Shown: positions 1 through 6,075 of the stretch, piece by piece
How positions within the stretch are numbered: position 1 is the first letter of the stretch
How the letters are laid out: the number at the start of each line of letters is the position of its first letter
DNA from: Burkholderiales bacterium
GTDB lineage: Bacteria > Pseudomonadota > Gammaproteobacteria > Burkholderiales > Burkholderiaceae_C
Length of the DNA stretch: 8,289 bases
Assembly: GCA_013205525.1 (NCBI GenBank)
Contig: JABMMR010000253.1
Location: 1 to 8,289, forward strand
Reading direction: 5' to 3'
The notes under the pieces: model-generated
Database searches by the model: none
What the model was told of the DNA's origin: nothing
What the model saw: only the letters and a program-made list of their open reading frames with translations
Translations under genes and position numbers: made by a program

Positions 1-481
1 CGCGACAAAAGCGGGCGCACGTTTCAACGACCCGCACGAAGCCGCCTTGCGCATCTTGTCTCAAGGTTTGCTGGACTTGGGGTTGCTGACACCGCAAAAG
101 CACGGCTCTTTAGACGATGTACTGGAGAAGAAAGCCTATTTCCCTTTTTACATGCACCGCACCAGCCATTGGTTGGGCATGGATGTGCATGACTGCGGCA
201 GCTATGTAGAGCCAGGCGAAGCCAACACCGCCCCCGCCAAGGCCGACCCGCTCACCGGCGTCATGGTTCAACCACGCCCCAGCCGCGTGCTGCATGCGGG
301 CATGGTGTTGACTTTGGAGCCTGGCCTGTATGTGCGCCCTTCTGACGATGTGCCCGAGGCTTTTTGGAATATCGGTATACGAATTGAAGATGACGCACTC
401 GTCACTCCCACCGGCTGTGATTTGATGAGCCGCGATGTGCCGGTAGAGGTGTCTGAAATTGAAACCTTGATGGCTGCTTAA
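1..481 (+). CDS. pepP: Xaa-Pro aminopeptidase (aminopeptidase P), C-terminal part, truncated by the window edge
   Basis: Metallo-aminopeptidase of the pita-bread fold (M24B) that removes an N-terminal residue preceding proline; cytosolic. The reading frame is open from base 2, so the N-terminal domain and the first metal ligands (the Asp pair) lie outside the window. Seen here are the C-terminal catalytic motifs: the TSHWLGMDVHD block with the metal-ligand His (codon 167-169), the TLEPGLY block with its Glu (317-319) and the GIRIEDD block with its Glu (386-388). These correspond to His354, Glu383 and Glu406 of the E. coli enzyme. The end is a TAA, close to the usual family C-terminus. Compared with E. 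coli PepP there is an insertion of about two dozen residues, rich in Pro and Ala, between the HD motif and the TLEPG block. The next gene begins three bases after the stop, so the two are probably cotranscribed. An internal TTG at 47 is not the start. Confidence 0.93.
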   Translation, partial: ATKAGARFNDPHEAALRILSQGLLDLGLLTPQKHGSLDDVLEKKAYFPFYMHRTSHWLGMDVHDCGSYVEPGEANTAPAKADPLTGVMVQPRPSRVLHAGMVLTLEPGLYVRPSDDVPEAFWNIGIRIEDDALVTPTGCDLMSRDVPVEVSEIETLMAA

Positions 482-484
482 TTC

Positions 485-1120
485 ATGTGGGGAAATATTT
501 CTTCTTTTTCGCTGCGTCTTTTGGGCGCCCTGCTCTTGGGTTTTCTACCATGCCAAGCTTGGGCTGAGGTGGAATTGTGGGGCGGCAAGCCCACGCTGGG
601 CTTGGAGTTTGAGCACCAAAAAATGGCGTTCGGCGCGGGCCACGCGAACTCGCTCACTTTGGTGCCAGGCTTGCGTTTTAAAAATGCATTTATCAACAAA
701 GTGGACATCTTGATTGAAGGCGAGCGAGAAAACGAGGTGGTTGACGGCGTGAACGAAAAAGCGCAGGTCAAAAAGCTGGCCTTGCGCTTGAAAAAAAACT
801 TCGAGCTCAACGACACTTGGGAACTGTTTGTGCGCGGCTTGGTGGGTCGCGAGTTCAGCAGTGAAGAGAACTTCAACTACAGCTATATAGACACCGGCAT
901 CCATTTCGAGCGCGGTGCTTTTGGTTTCATGGCGGGCCTGCGCTTTCAGCGCGCCCTTGACGGTACGGCTGGCCACGACAGAAATAAGATTCGCTTTGGC
1001 CCCAGCTACGAAATAGACGTCCACCATGAAATCGAGTTTCGCTTTATCCGGGCTTGGGATGCGCAAACCCGCAAGCGCGACAGCGATGCCTTGATCGCCG
1101 AATACACCTATAAATTCTGA
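485..1120 (+). CDS. Predicted exported outer-membrane beta-barrel protein of unknown function
   Basis: 211 residues. I do not recognise a named family. Residues 1-27 form a Sec-type signal peptide: an Arg at 11, a Leu-rich core and a signal peptidase I site after AWA. A Cys at 23 is not in a good lipobox. The mature part shows about ten short stretches with alternating polar and hydrophobic residues (for example KLALRLKKNFEL, WELFVRGLVGREF, FGFMAGLRFQRAL, EIEFRFIRAW), separated by charged turns. It ends in EYTYKF, with the terminal Phe typical of BAM-inserted barrels. This supports a small barrel of roughly 8-10 strands. The ATG lies three bases after the pepP stop with no clear Shine-Dalgarno, which suggests translational coupling. 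The barrel assignment is inference from pattern. A long open frame on the opposite strand (545-1066) is a shadow. Confidence 0.8.
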   Translation: MWGNISSFSLRLLGALLLGFLPCQAWAEVELWGGKPTLGLEFEHQKMAFGAGHANSLTLVPGLRFKNAFINKVDILIEGERENEVVDGVNEKAQVKKLALRLKKNFELNDTWELFVRGLVGREFSSEENFNYSYIDTGIHFERGAFGFMAGLRFQRALDGTAGHDRNKIRFGPSYEIDVHHEIEFRFIRAWDAQTRKRDSDALIAEYTYKF

Positions 1121-1134
1121 ATTAGCTACGCGCC

Positions 1135-1140
1135 TAGAAT
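1135..1140 (+). promoter_or_regulatory. maeB: Weak -10-like hexamer upstream of maeB
   Basis: TAGAAT matches the sigma-70 -10 consensus at five of six positions and lies 49 bases before the maeB ATG, in the 69-base gap after the outer-membrane protein gene. No convincing -35 box is visible at 16-18 bases upstream, so maeB may instead be read through from pepP. No hairpin terminator is seen in the gap. Confidence 0.22.
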
Positions 1141-1179
1141 CGGCACGGTTCGTCAGACACTCTGCTTCTGTCGGCCCTT

Positions 1180-1183
1180 GGAG
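1180..1183 (+). promoter_or_regulatory. maeB: Ribosome binding site that fixes the maeB start
   Basis: GGAG lies six bases upstream of the ATG at 1190. A longer reading frame could begin at the TTG at 1178, but that TTG overlaps this Shine-Dalgarno sequence, so the ATG at 1190 is the better start. Confidence 0.7.
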
Positions 1184-1189
1184 TTACGC

Positions 1190-3511
1190 ATGTTCAGCCC
1201 ACCCACACCCCCCACTGACCACACCAGCCCCCAAGCACGCGAACAGTTGCGCCGCGCGGCACTCGATTACCACGAGTTCCCAAGCCCTGGCAAAGTGGCT
1301 ATTCATGCCACCAAGCAACTGCTGAATCAACATGATTTGTCGCTGGCTTATTCGCCTGGTGTGGCTGCCCCTTGTGAAGAAATTGTCAAAGACCCCAATA
1401 ACGCTTACAAGTACACCAGCCGAGGCAATTTGGTGGCCGTCATCACCAACGGCACGGCGGTGCTGGGCTTGGGCGATATTGGCCCCTTGGCCGCCAAACC
1501 GGTGATGGAAGGCAAGGGTGTTTTATTCAAGAAGTTTGCTGGTATTGATGTGTTTGATATCGAGATCAACGAAAAAGATCCTGATAAATTGGTAGAAATC
1601 ATCGCCGCTCTTGAGCCTACCTTCGGCGGCATCAATTTAGAAGACATCAAAGCGCCGGATTGTTTTTATGTCGAGCGTAAGTTACGCGAACGCATGAAGA
1701 TTCCCGTCTTTCACGACGATCAGCACGGCACGGCGATTGTGGTGGGTGCGGCGATTTTGAATGGCTTGAAAGTGGTGGGCAAAGACATCGCCCAAGTGAA
1801 GTTGGTGGCGTCTGGCGCGGGCGCTGCAGCCTTGGCATGTTTGGGCATGTTGGTCAAGCTGGGCATGCCTAAGAAAAACATCTGGGTAACCGATTTGGCA
1901 GGTGTGGTTTATTCGGGTCGCACCGAGTTGATGGACGAAGACAAAATCCAGTTCGTGCAAAAAACCGGTGCGCGCACTTTGGGTGAGGTGATAGATGGGG
2001 CGGATGTGTTTTTGGGCCTGTCTGCGGGCGGCGTTTTAAAGCCCGAGATGGTGAAAAAGATGGCGGCCAAGCCCCTGATCATGGCGCTGGCAAACCCCAC
2101 GCCGGAGATCTTGCCCGAAGAAGTTTTGCAAGTGCGAAGCGACGCCATCATGGCCACCGGCCGCACCGACTACCCCAACCAAGTCAACAATGTTTTGTGC
2201 TTTCCTTATATTTTTCGAGGCGCCTTGGATGCGGGTGCCTCCACCATCACCTCGGAGATGGAAATTGCCGCCGTTCATGCCATTGCCGATTTGGCACAAG
2301 CCGAGCAAAGCGAGGTGGTGGCTGCGGCCTATGCGGGTGAAAACTTGGCCTTTGGCCCCGAGTACCTGATTCCCAAGCCTTTCGATCCGCGCTTGATGAT
2401 GAAGATTGCGCCTGCCGTGGTTCAAGCGGCAATTGCCAGCGGCGTGGCGCAACGCCCCATCAACGACATGGACGCTTACCGCGAAAGACTGCAGTCGCTG
2501 GTTTATGCCTCGGGCTCGGCGATGAAGCCGATTTTTACCGCCGCCAAGCGTGGTTTGAAAAAACGCATCTGCTTTGCCGAGGGCGAGGATGAGCGCGTGC
2601 TGCGGGCGGCGCAAATTGTGTTGGATGAAGGCTTGGCCAAGCCCACCTTGATTGGTCGCCCCGCCATCATTTCGCAACGCATTGAGCGCTTTGGTCTGCG
2701 CTTAACCGAAGGTGTGGACTACCAAGTGGTGAATGTCGAGGATGACCATCGCTACAAAGATTTTTGGCAGACCTACCACCAACTCACCGCTCGCAAAGGT
2801 GTGACGGCGCAGTTAGCCAAAATCGATATGCGCAGGCGCTTGACGCTGATAGGCTCGATGATGCTTCACAAAGGTGAGGTCGACGGTTTGATTTGCGGCA
2901 CTTGGACCACACCGGACGCGCATTTACATTACATCGATCAGGTCATCGGCCTGCGCAAAGGCATCAGCACCTATGCCTGCATGAATGCGCTTTTGCTGCC
3001 TGACCGTCAAGTATTTTTGGTCGATACCCATATCAACTACGACCCCAGCGCCGAGCAATTGGCTGAAATCACCATCATGGCTGCTGAGGAAATGAAACGC
3101 TTTGGCGTTGTGCCCAAAGCGGCTTTGCTGTCACATTCCAATTTCGGCAGCAGCAACCAACCGACTGCCATCAAAATGCGCCAAACCTTGGCGCTGGTGC
3201 AAGCCCGTGCGCCTTGGCTTGAAATCGATGGCGAAATGCATGGCGACGTGGCGATTGACACCCCAGCCCGCCGCGAGCTTATGCCAACCACAACTTTGTA
3301 CAGCGACGCGAATTTGCTTGTTTTGCCAAATCTAGATGCTGCCAATATTGCTTACAACCTGCTGAAAACGGCCGCTGGCGGCAATATCGCCATCGGTCCG
3401 GTCTTGCTCGGCGCGGCCAAACCCGTGCAAATCCTGACCGCGAGCACCACGGTACGCCGCATTGTGAACATGACAGCCATCACTGTGGCGGACATAAATT
3501 CATATAAATAA
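1190..3511 (+). CDS. maeB: NADP-dependent malic enzyme, MaeB type, with phosphotransacetylase-like C-terminal domain
   Basis: 773 residues from the ATG chosen by its Shine-Dalgarno (E. coli MaeB is about 760). Catalyses oxidative decarboxylation of malate to pyruvate with NADP reduction; cytosolic. The malic enzyme N-domain lies at about 20-155, with the catalytic Tyr54 in SLAYSPGVA, Lys103 in [12 protein letters not shown] and acidic metal ligands Glu151/Asp152 in NLEDIKAP. The NAD(P)-binding domain at about 160-420 opens with [11 protein letters not shown] (Asp176/Asp177) and holds the GAGAAA dinucleotide loop at 209-214. [12 protein letters not shown] follows near 324-335. The PTA-like domain occupies about 435-770. 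There the Ser-Arg pair of active phosphotransacetylases (DLSRG) is replaced by LTAS (Thr750, Ala751), so this domain should be regulatory and non-catalytic. In E. coli MaeB it senses acetyl-CoA. The NAD versus NADP preference is taken from the family. Minus-strand open frames inside it are shadows. Confidence 0.96.
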   Translation: MFSPPTPPTDHTSPQAREQLRRAALDYHEFPSPGKVAIHATKQLLNQHDLSLAYSPGVAAPCEEIVKDPNNAYKYTSRGNLVAVITNGTAVLGLGDIGPLAAKPVMEGKGVLFKKFAGIDVFDIEINEKDPDKLVEIIAALEPTFGGINLEDIKAPDCFYVERKLRERMKIPVFHDDQHGTAIVVGAAILNGLKVVGKDIAQVKLVASGAGAAALACLGMLVKLGMPKKNIWVTDLAGVVYSGRTELMDEDKIQFVQKTGARTLGEVIDGADVFLGLSAGGVLKPEMVKKMAAKPLIMALANPTPEILPEEVLQVRSDAIMATGRTDYPNQVNNVLCFPYIFRGALDAGASTITSEMEIAAVHAIADLAQAEQSEVVAAAYAGENLAFGPEYLIPKPFDPRLMMKIAPAVVQAAIASGVAQRPINDMDAYRERLQSLVYASGSAMKPIFTAAKRGLKKRICFAEGEDERVLRAAQIVLDEGLAKPTLIGRPAIISQRIERFGLRLTEGVDYQVVNVEDDHRYKDFWQTYHQLTARKGVTAQLAKIDMRRRLTLIGSMMLHKGEVDGLICGTWTTPDAHLHYIDQVIGLRKGISTYACMNALLLPDRQVFLVDTHINYDPSAEQLAEITIMAAEEMKRFGVVPKAALLSHSNFGSSNQPTAIKMRQTLALVQARAPWLEIDGEMHGDVAIDTPARRELMPTTTLYSDANLLVLPNLDAANIAYNLLKTAAGGNIAIGPVLLGAAKPVQILTASTTVRRIVNMTAITVADINSYK

Positions 3512-3587
3512 GGTTTATTCTGAGTGCGTGCGCTAACTTTAGACCGCTTGTTAACTCTGGCAGCGCCATAGCCACGTGCCTTTAGCC

Positions 3588-3616
3588 TTGCTTTTTTAAG
3601 CAGCTTGTCGGATAAT
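3588..3616 (+). promoter_or_regulatory. Candidate sigma-70 promoter for the barstar-family gene
   Basis: TTGCTT at 3588-3593 and GATAAT at 3611-3616 are separated by 17 bases. The -10 matches five of six consensus positions and the -35 matches in its TTG. Transcription would start near 3623, giving a leader of about 64 bases before the GTG. This is visual matching only. Confidence 0.4.
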
Positions 3617-3675
3617 GACCAGCTTAATAATTCGGGTTAACTCGGGGGAAGTTTTAGCTTCCTTGCACTCAACTT

Positions 3676-3680
3676 AAGGG
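3676..3680 (+). promoter_or_regulatory. Ribosome binding site supporting a GTG start
   Basis: AAGGG stands six bases before the GTG at 3687. The same AAGG could pair with CCTT at 3661-3664, a weak alternative structure. Confidence 0.6.
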
Positions 3681-3686
3681 ATTGCT

Positions 3687-4259
3687 GTGGCAACAGACCT
3701 GCCTCTTCGTACTGTCAAAACCAATATTGTTCAGTCTATTCGCGCTTTTGGCGTGAATGATTTGCAATTTTCGGCTGAGCAATTGGGCTACCATTTTCTC
3801 TATGCCAATTTGGCTGACGCCCAAAGCAAACAAGATATTTTGGACATGACTGCATTGCAGTTCACTTTCCCCAGCTTGGCCAGCAAAAATTTTGACGCCT
3901 TGTTCGACCACATGACCGACGCTTTGCACAAATCTGGTGCACAACCTGGTTTTGTGCTGGTTCTTGAGCACATTCCTGCCCACGCAAAATTTGACAAAGA
4001 AGCCCGCGAACAACTTTTAGACGTTTTCCGCGAAGCCGCCGATTTTTGGGCTGAGCGCAAGATTTCATTCCGCTGCTTTTATTCTTTCTCGGTGGCGCGC
4101 GCCGCCACGCTAGAGCGTCATACAGACCCCAGCCAAACGGCGGGCATCGACTTGGGCGAAGGCGAAAAAATGCCCACCGACAAATTGGTCGATGTCTCTC
4201 CCTTGGCGCTGCGTATGAGCAGTCCTTTCAATGCGGGTTACTGGCTGACTGCCGCTTAA
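3687..4259 (+). CDS. Barstar-family (barnase inhibitor-like) protein, orphan
   Basis: 190 residues from a GTG with a good Shine-Dalgarno. Barstar itself is about 90 residues and inhibits the ribonuclease barnase by plugging its active site. The barstar-like core spans about 36-135: FLYANL (first strand), then SLASKNFDALFDHMTD (65-78), FVLVLE (89-94) and LLDVFREAADFWAERKISFRCFYS (110-133). Key acidic positions of barstar are kept: Asp70 and Asp74 match Asp35 and Asp39, and Glu116 in VFRE matches Glu76. Phe73 replaces Trp38. There is an N-terminal extension of about 35 residues and a C-terminal tail of about 55 residues outside the fold. No barnase-like gene lies next to it. Homologs of this longer type are, to my recollection, common in Burkholderiales. 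The inhibitor role is inferred from the fold; the partner is unknown. Its stop codon overlaps that of the convergent phosphodiesterase gene. Confidence 0.85.
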   Translation: MATDLPLRTVKTNIVQSIRAFGVNDLQFSAEQLGYHFLYANLADAQSKQDILDMTALQFTFPSLASKNFDALFDHMTDALHKSGAQPGFVLVLEHIPAHAKFDKEAREQLLDVFREAADFWAERKISFRCFYSFSVARAATLERHTDPSQTAGIDLGEGEKMPTDKLVDVSPLALRMSSPFNAGYWLTAA

Positions 4260-5074
4260 TTTTTTAGAGCGCTCGTAAGCAAGCCGGAAGACCGGCTTGA
4301 AAATTTCACGCTGCTGAGAAACGCCTGCATCCCTTCGGGGGTGGCAATTGTTTCATGGGCAGCAAACCCAATTATTTTCCACTCTTGCGCCAAGGCGTGA
4401 CTTAATTCTGGGCCAAACTGTGGGTGACTGCTGGCTAAAATATCAGCCTCATTCAATAGTACGTTCAACCATTGCTGGTTCCATGCAAATTCAGCTCCAC
4501 TGACCCGTTCATGGTTTTGAGCCGCCAGAGAAATATCTGAATGAATAATGGCGGTTTCAACCCGCTCTGTCCAAATAGAGGCAACTTTGCTTTCCCTCAT
4601 GATGGGTCGCAAAAGTTCGCAAGTCTGCTTTTCAATCTGCGAGACCTCCTCGTTCACCCCGCCCGAATGCATGAAGTCATGACCTGCCGCTGCGAGCAAT
4701 GCAGCGCACATCCAGTCGCTGTCGCTGATTCCACTGTGTTCGGCTTCGAGGTCAAGTTGCAAAGCCATGGCGGTGATGACATCAGCGGTGTGCAAACGGT
4801 TGTGGTAATGGGGCTCTGAAGGCGACGAGGCCATCGCAAAACGCTCCTCACTGCCCCGCGCGACAGCCATGGCGGCGGACAACATCGCCCGGGCGTGCAA
4901 GCTCAGCGCATCCGATTGAAGCGACAAGAAAACAGCGCAGCTTTTGAGAACAACAGGCAAGCCGATCCAGTCTGTGGCCCAAGACTGTCGCAAGCAAAGC
5001 AAAGATGTATCAAAACACGCATTCCACTCGTTTTTGTGCAACACCAAATAACTGTCTTGGAAGTTTTCCGACAT
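4256..5074 (-). CDS. HD-type class I 3',5'-cyclic nucleotide phosphodiesterase-like protein
   Basis: 272 residues. Predicted to hydrolyse a cyclic nucleotide (cAMP and/or cGMP) in the cytosol using two metal ions. The class I (PDEase_I) signature is visible in order. PHYHNRLHTADV gives His91 (general acid in PDE4, His160), His95 (metal) and Asp98. GHDFMHSGGVN gives His132 and Asp133 (the HD metal pair) and His136. IIHSDISLAAQNH (176-188) resembles the LATDMSKH segment. NEADI gives Asp211, the last metal ligand. The first 80 residues are helical-looking and not recognised. I cannot find a clear equivalent of the invariant purine-binding Gln near the C-terminus, which is short. The ATG follows the preceding CNBD gene's TGA by three bases with no strong Shine-Dalgarno, so coupled translation is likely. 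Substrate is inferred from family and neighbours. Known bacterial CpdA is an unrelated class III enzyme. Confidence 0.82.
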   Translation of the reverse strand: MSENFQDSYLVLHKNEWNACFDTSLLCLRQSWATDWIGLPVVLKSCAVFLSLQSDALSLHARAMLSAAMAVARGSEERFAMASSPSEPHYHNRLHTADVITAMALQLDLEAEHSGISDSDWMCAALLAAAGHDFMHSGGVNEEVSQIEKQTCELLRPIMRESKVASIWTERVETAIIHSDISLAAQNHERVSGAEFAWNQQWLNVLLNEADILASSHPQFGPELSHALAQEWKIIGFAAHETIATPEGMQAFLSSVKFSSRSSGLLTSALKN

Positions 5075-5077
5075 GCA

Positions 5078-5428
5078 TCATGCCAAGTGTTTTTTGATGG
5101 CGTTGTTCATGTTTTGCTGTAAAAGCAAGCCCTCCATGATGATGACCAACAAGGGCGAATAACTCTTCAACAGATCTTCGGCATCTTGGTTTTTGATTTT
5201 TTTGCAAACCACATCGGTCTTGGCCCGAACACCCGCACCTCGGATGCCGCCAAACAAAATGGCCGCCTCGCCAAACGATTGACCTTCGGGGATGGAACCA
5301 AAGACCCGATTCGACGCATCGATCAACTCAACTTCCCCTTTTTCTAAAAAATACAAATGTGTGGCTTGGTCACCGGCCTTAAAAATAGTTTCGCCAAGGC
5401 TGAATTGCTCTTGTTCAAATTTGTTCAT
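5078..5428 (-). CDS. Stand-alone cyclic nucleotide-binding domain protein with intact phosphate-binding cassette
   Basis: 116 residues, essentially one CNBD (beta roll) and a short C-terminal helix. FSLGETIFKAGDQATHLYFL (9-28) gives the first strands and KGEVELI the Gly-containing turn. The cassette reads SFGEAAILFGGIRGAGVRAK (51-70), with Glu54 (ribose contact) and Arg63 (phosphate contact) in the positions of CRP Glu72 and Arg82. A Gly replaces the Ser after the Arg. There is no helix-turn-helix or other output domain, unlike CRP/FNR regulators (about 210 residues or more). It must therefore act by protein contact or as a ligand buffer, which is inference. It lies 18 bases after the upstream CNBD gene and three bases before the phosphodiesterase gene, and reads as the middle gene of an operon. 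No Shine-Dalgarno is evident before its ATG. Confidence 0.85.
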   Translation of the reverse strand: MNKFEQEQFSLGETIFKAGDQATHLYFLEKGEVELIDASNRVFGSIPEGQSFGEAAILFGGIRGAGVRAKTDVVCKKIKNQDAEDLLKSYSPLLVIIMEGLLLQQNMNNAIKKHLA

Positions 5429-5446
5429 GGTGGGCTTGTTGGCAAA

Positions 5447-5917
5447 TTATTTGGGCGCTAAATTTCGCTTGATGATAGTCACCAAAATCGACTTCAGTTC
5501 TGGTGGCAACTGATGAACAATGGTGTCTACTTTGTAAAATGGAATGACTTTAACCTGCAATGCCGTGAGGGACGCAATGCTGTAGCGCGAAGGCAAGCCC
5601 ACCATGCCCTCGGCCAAGCCGATCACCGCGCCGGGCCCAAGCCGAAAGCTTTTTTCGCCGGCAGACAATAGCACTTCGCCACTGGTGATGATGAAGGCTT
5701 CGTCAAACTGTTCGCCCGCGTGGATGATTTTTTTTTGCGCTGGCATTATGTTTGAATTCAGCAAGTTGCTGTCCAAGAGTGCCATGAACAATCTTTCCTC
5801 GCCAGAAAGTTCGCCTGCTTGAATGGCGTCAATGCCTTCGCTGGACTTTAAAAAGTTGTTTTGGTATTTGCTGAGTTTGACTGTGTCCACTGAAAAACAC
5901 ATGGTGGGCTGGGTCAT
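5447..5917 (-). CDS. Second stand-alone cyclic nucleotide-binding-like protein, degenerate cassette
   Basis: 156 residues from the ATG at 5917; a longer reading to an ATG at 5956 would add 13 residues. I prefer 5917 because the 5956 ATG sits in a 6-bp hairpin and the extra codons look poor (GGG, AGA). The Shine-Dalgarno is weak at both. Residues about 1-50 form a polar, mostly helical N-terminal region. The CNBD covers about 52-135: IIHAGEQFDEAFIITSGEVLL matches the CNBD start except that it ends in Gly-Glu-Val. The cassette region (IGLAEGMVG, then LPSRYSIAS) lacks the FGE...RxA form. An Arg is present but its register is uncertain. IPF after strand 8 is typical. No HTH follows. It is probably the first gene of the three-gene set. 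Nucleotide binding is doubtful; a dimerisation or protein-contact role is possible. Confidence 0.75.
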   Translation of the reverse strand: MTQPTMCFSVDTVKLSKYQNNFLKSSEGIDAIQAGELSGEERLFMALLDSNLLNSNIMPAQKKIIHAGEQFDEAFIITSGEVLLSAGEKSFRLGPGAVIGLAEGMVGLPSRYSIASLTALQVKVIPFYKVDTIVHQLPPELKSILVTIIKRNLAPK

Positions 5918-5955
5918 GATGGTTCTTTGAATAAAGGCACAGCGATAAGACCCCA

Positions 5956-5972
5956 TGGCTTGACAAAAGCCA
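5956..5972 (-). repeat. Short inverted repeat (hairpin) at the upstream alternative start of the CNBD gene
   Basis: TGGCTT at 5956-5961 and AAGCCA at 5967-5972 form a perfect 6-bp stem with a 5-base loop. On the minus strand the stem takes in the A of the ATG at 5956, and no T run follows in either direction that would make a terminator. Confidence 0.5.
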
Positions 5973-6075
5973 CACTAAAAAATGAATTAAATCGCAATTA
6001 CTTTTCTATGTGTATGATTTAATTAGGTTTTTAGGGTAATAACTGCCGCTGATTTCAAAGCCCGAGTTTTTAGCG
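5973..6075 (-). promoter_or_regulatory. AT-rich intergenic region between the DUF4197 gene and the CNBD set
   Basis: A strikingly AT-rich stretch (densest about 5975-6040) after the DUF4197 stop. It is the natural place for the promoter of the three-gene set. I see no well-spaced -35/-10 pair, no CRP-like TGTGA-N6-TCACA palindrome and no hairpin with a T run, so neither a promoter nor a terminator can be named with confidence. Confidence 0.3.

Larger units (their letters stand above)
3512..3686 (+). other. Intergenic region between maeB and the barstar gene
   Basis: 175 bases with no open frame worth calling and no RNA gene that I recognise. There is no canonical rho-independent terminator for maeB: the run of six T at 3592-3597 has no stable GC stem before it. 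It holds a candidate promoter (3588-3616), the octamer GTTAACTC twice (3550-3557 and 3636-3643), a short hairpin (GGAAG 3647-3651 with CTTCC 3658-3662) in the likely leader, and the Shine-Dalgarno of the next gene. No trace of a barnase-like nuclease gene is seen. Confidence 0.6.

Noticed and set aside
545..1066. 173-residue open frame on the minus strand opposite the outer-membrane protein gene
   Set aside because: The plus-strand protein has a signal peptide and barrel pattern. The opposite frame has no recognisable motifs and no ribosome binding site, and is a shadow.
1178..1189. TTG at 1178 as the start of maeB
   Set aside because: It overlaps the GGAG that serves the ATG at 1190 and has no Shine-Dalgarno of its own.
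2036..2677. 213-residue open frame on the minus strand inside maeB
   Set aside because: Composition (His, Gly, Gln, Arg-rich, no domain) is what antisense of a GC-rich gene gives. maeB is certain here.
3586..3602. T-rich hairpin TGCTT-TTTT-AAGCA as a maeB terminator
   Set aside because: The stem is only five weak pairs, the T run is in the loop, and no T run follows the stem.
5078..5428. A CRP/FNR-type transcription factor, possibly truncated
   Set aside because: The frame ends cleanly after the CNBD helix and the next gene starts three bases later. No HTH remnant is seen in any frame downstream, so it is a stand-alone CNBD.
5960..5988. Perfect TTGACA on the plus strand as a -35 box
   Set aside because: The hexamer 17 bases downstream (TGAATT) is a poor -10, and no rightward gene follows in this part of the window.
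5973..6060. CRP- or FNR-type operator upstream of the CNBD set
   Set aside because: No TGTGA-N6-TCACA or TTGAT-N4-ATCAA palindrome could be found, only AT-rich half-matches.
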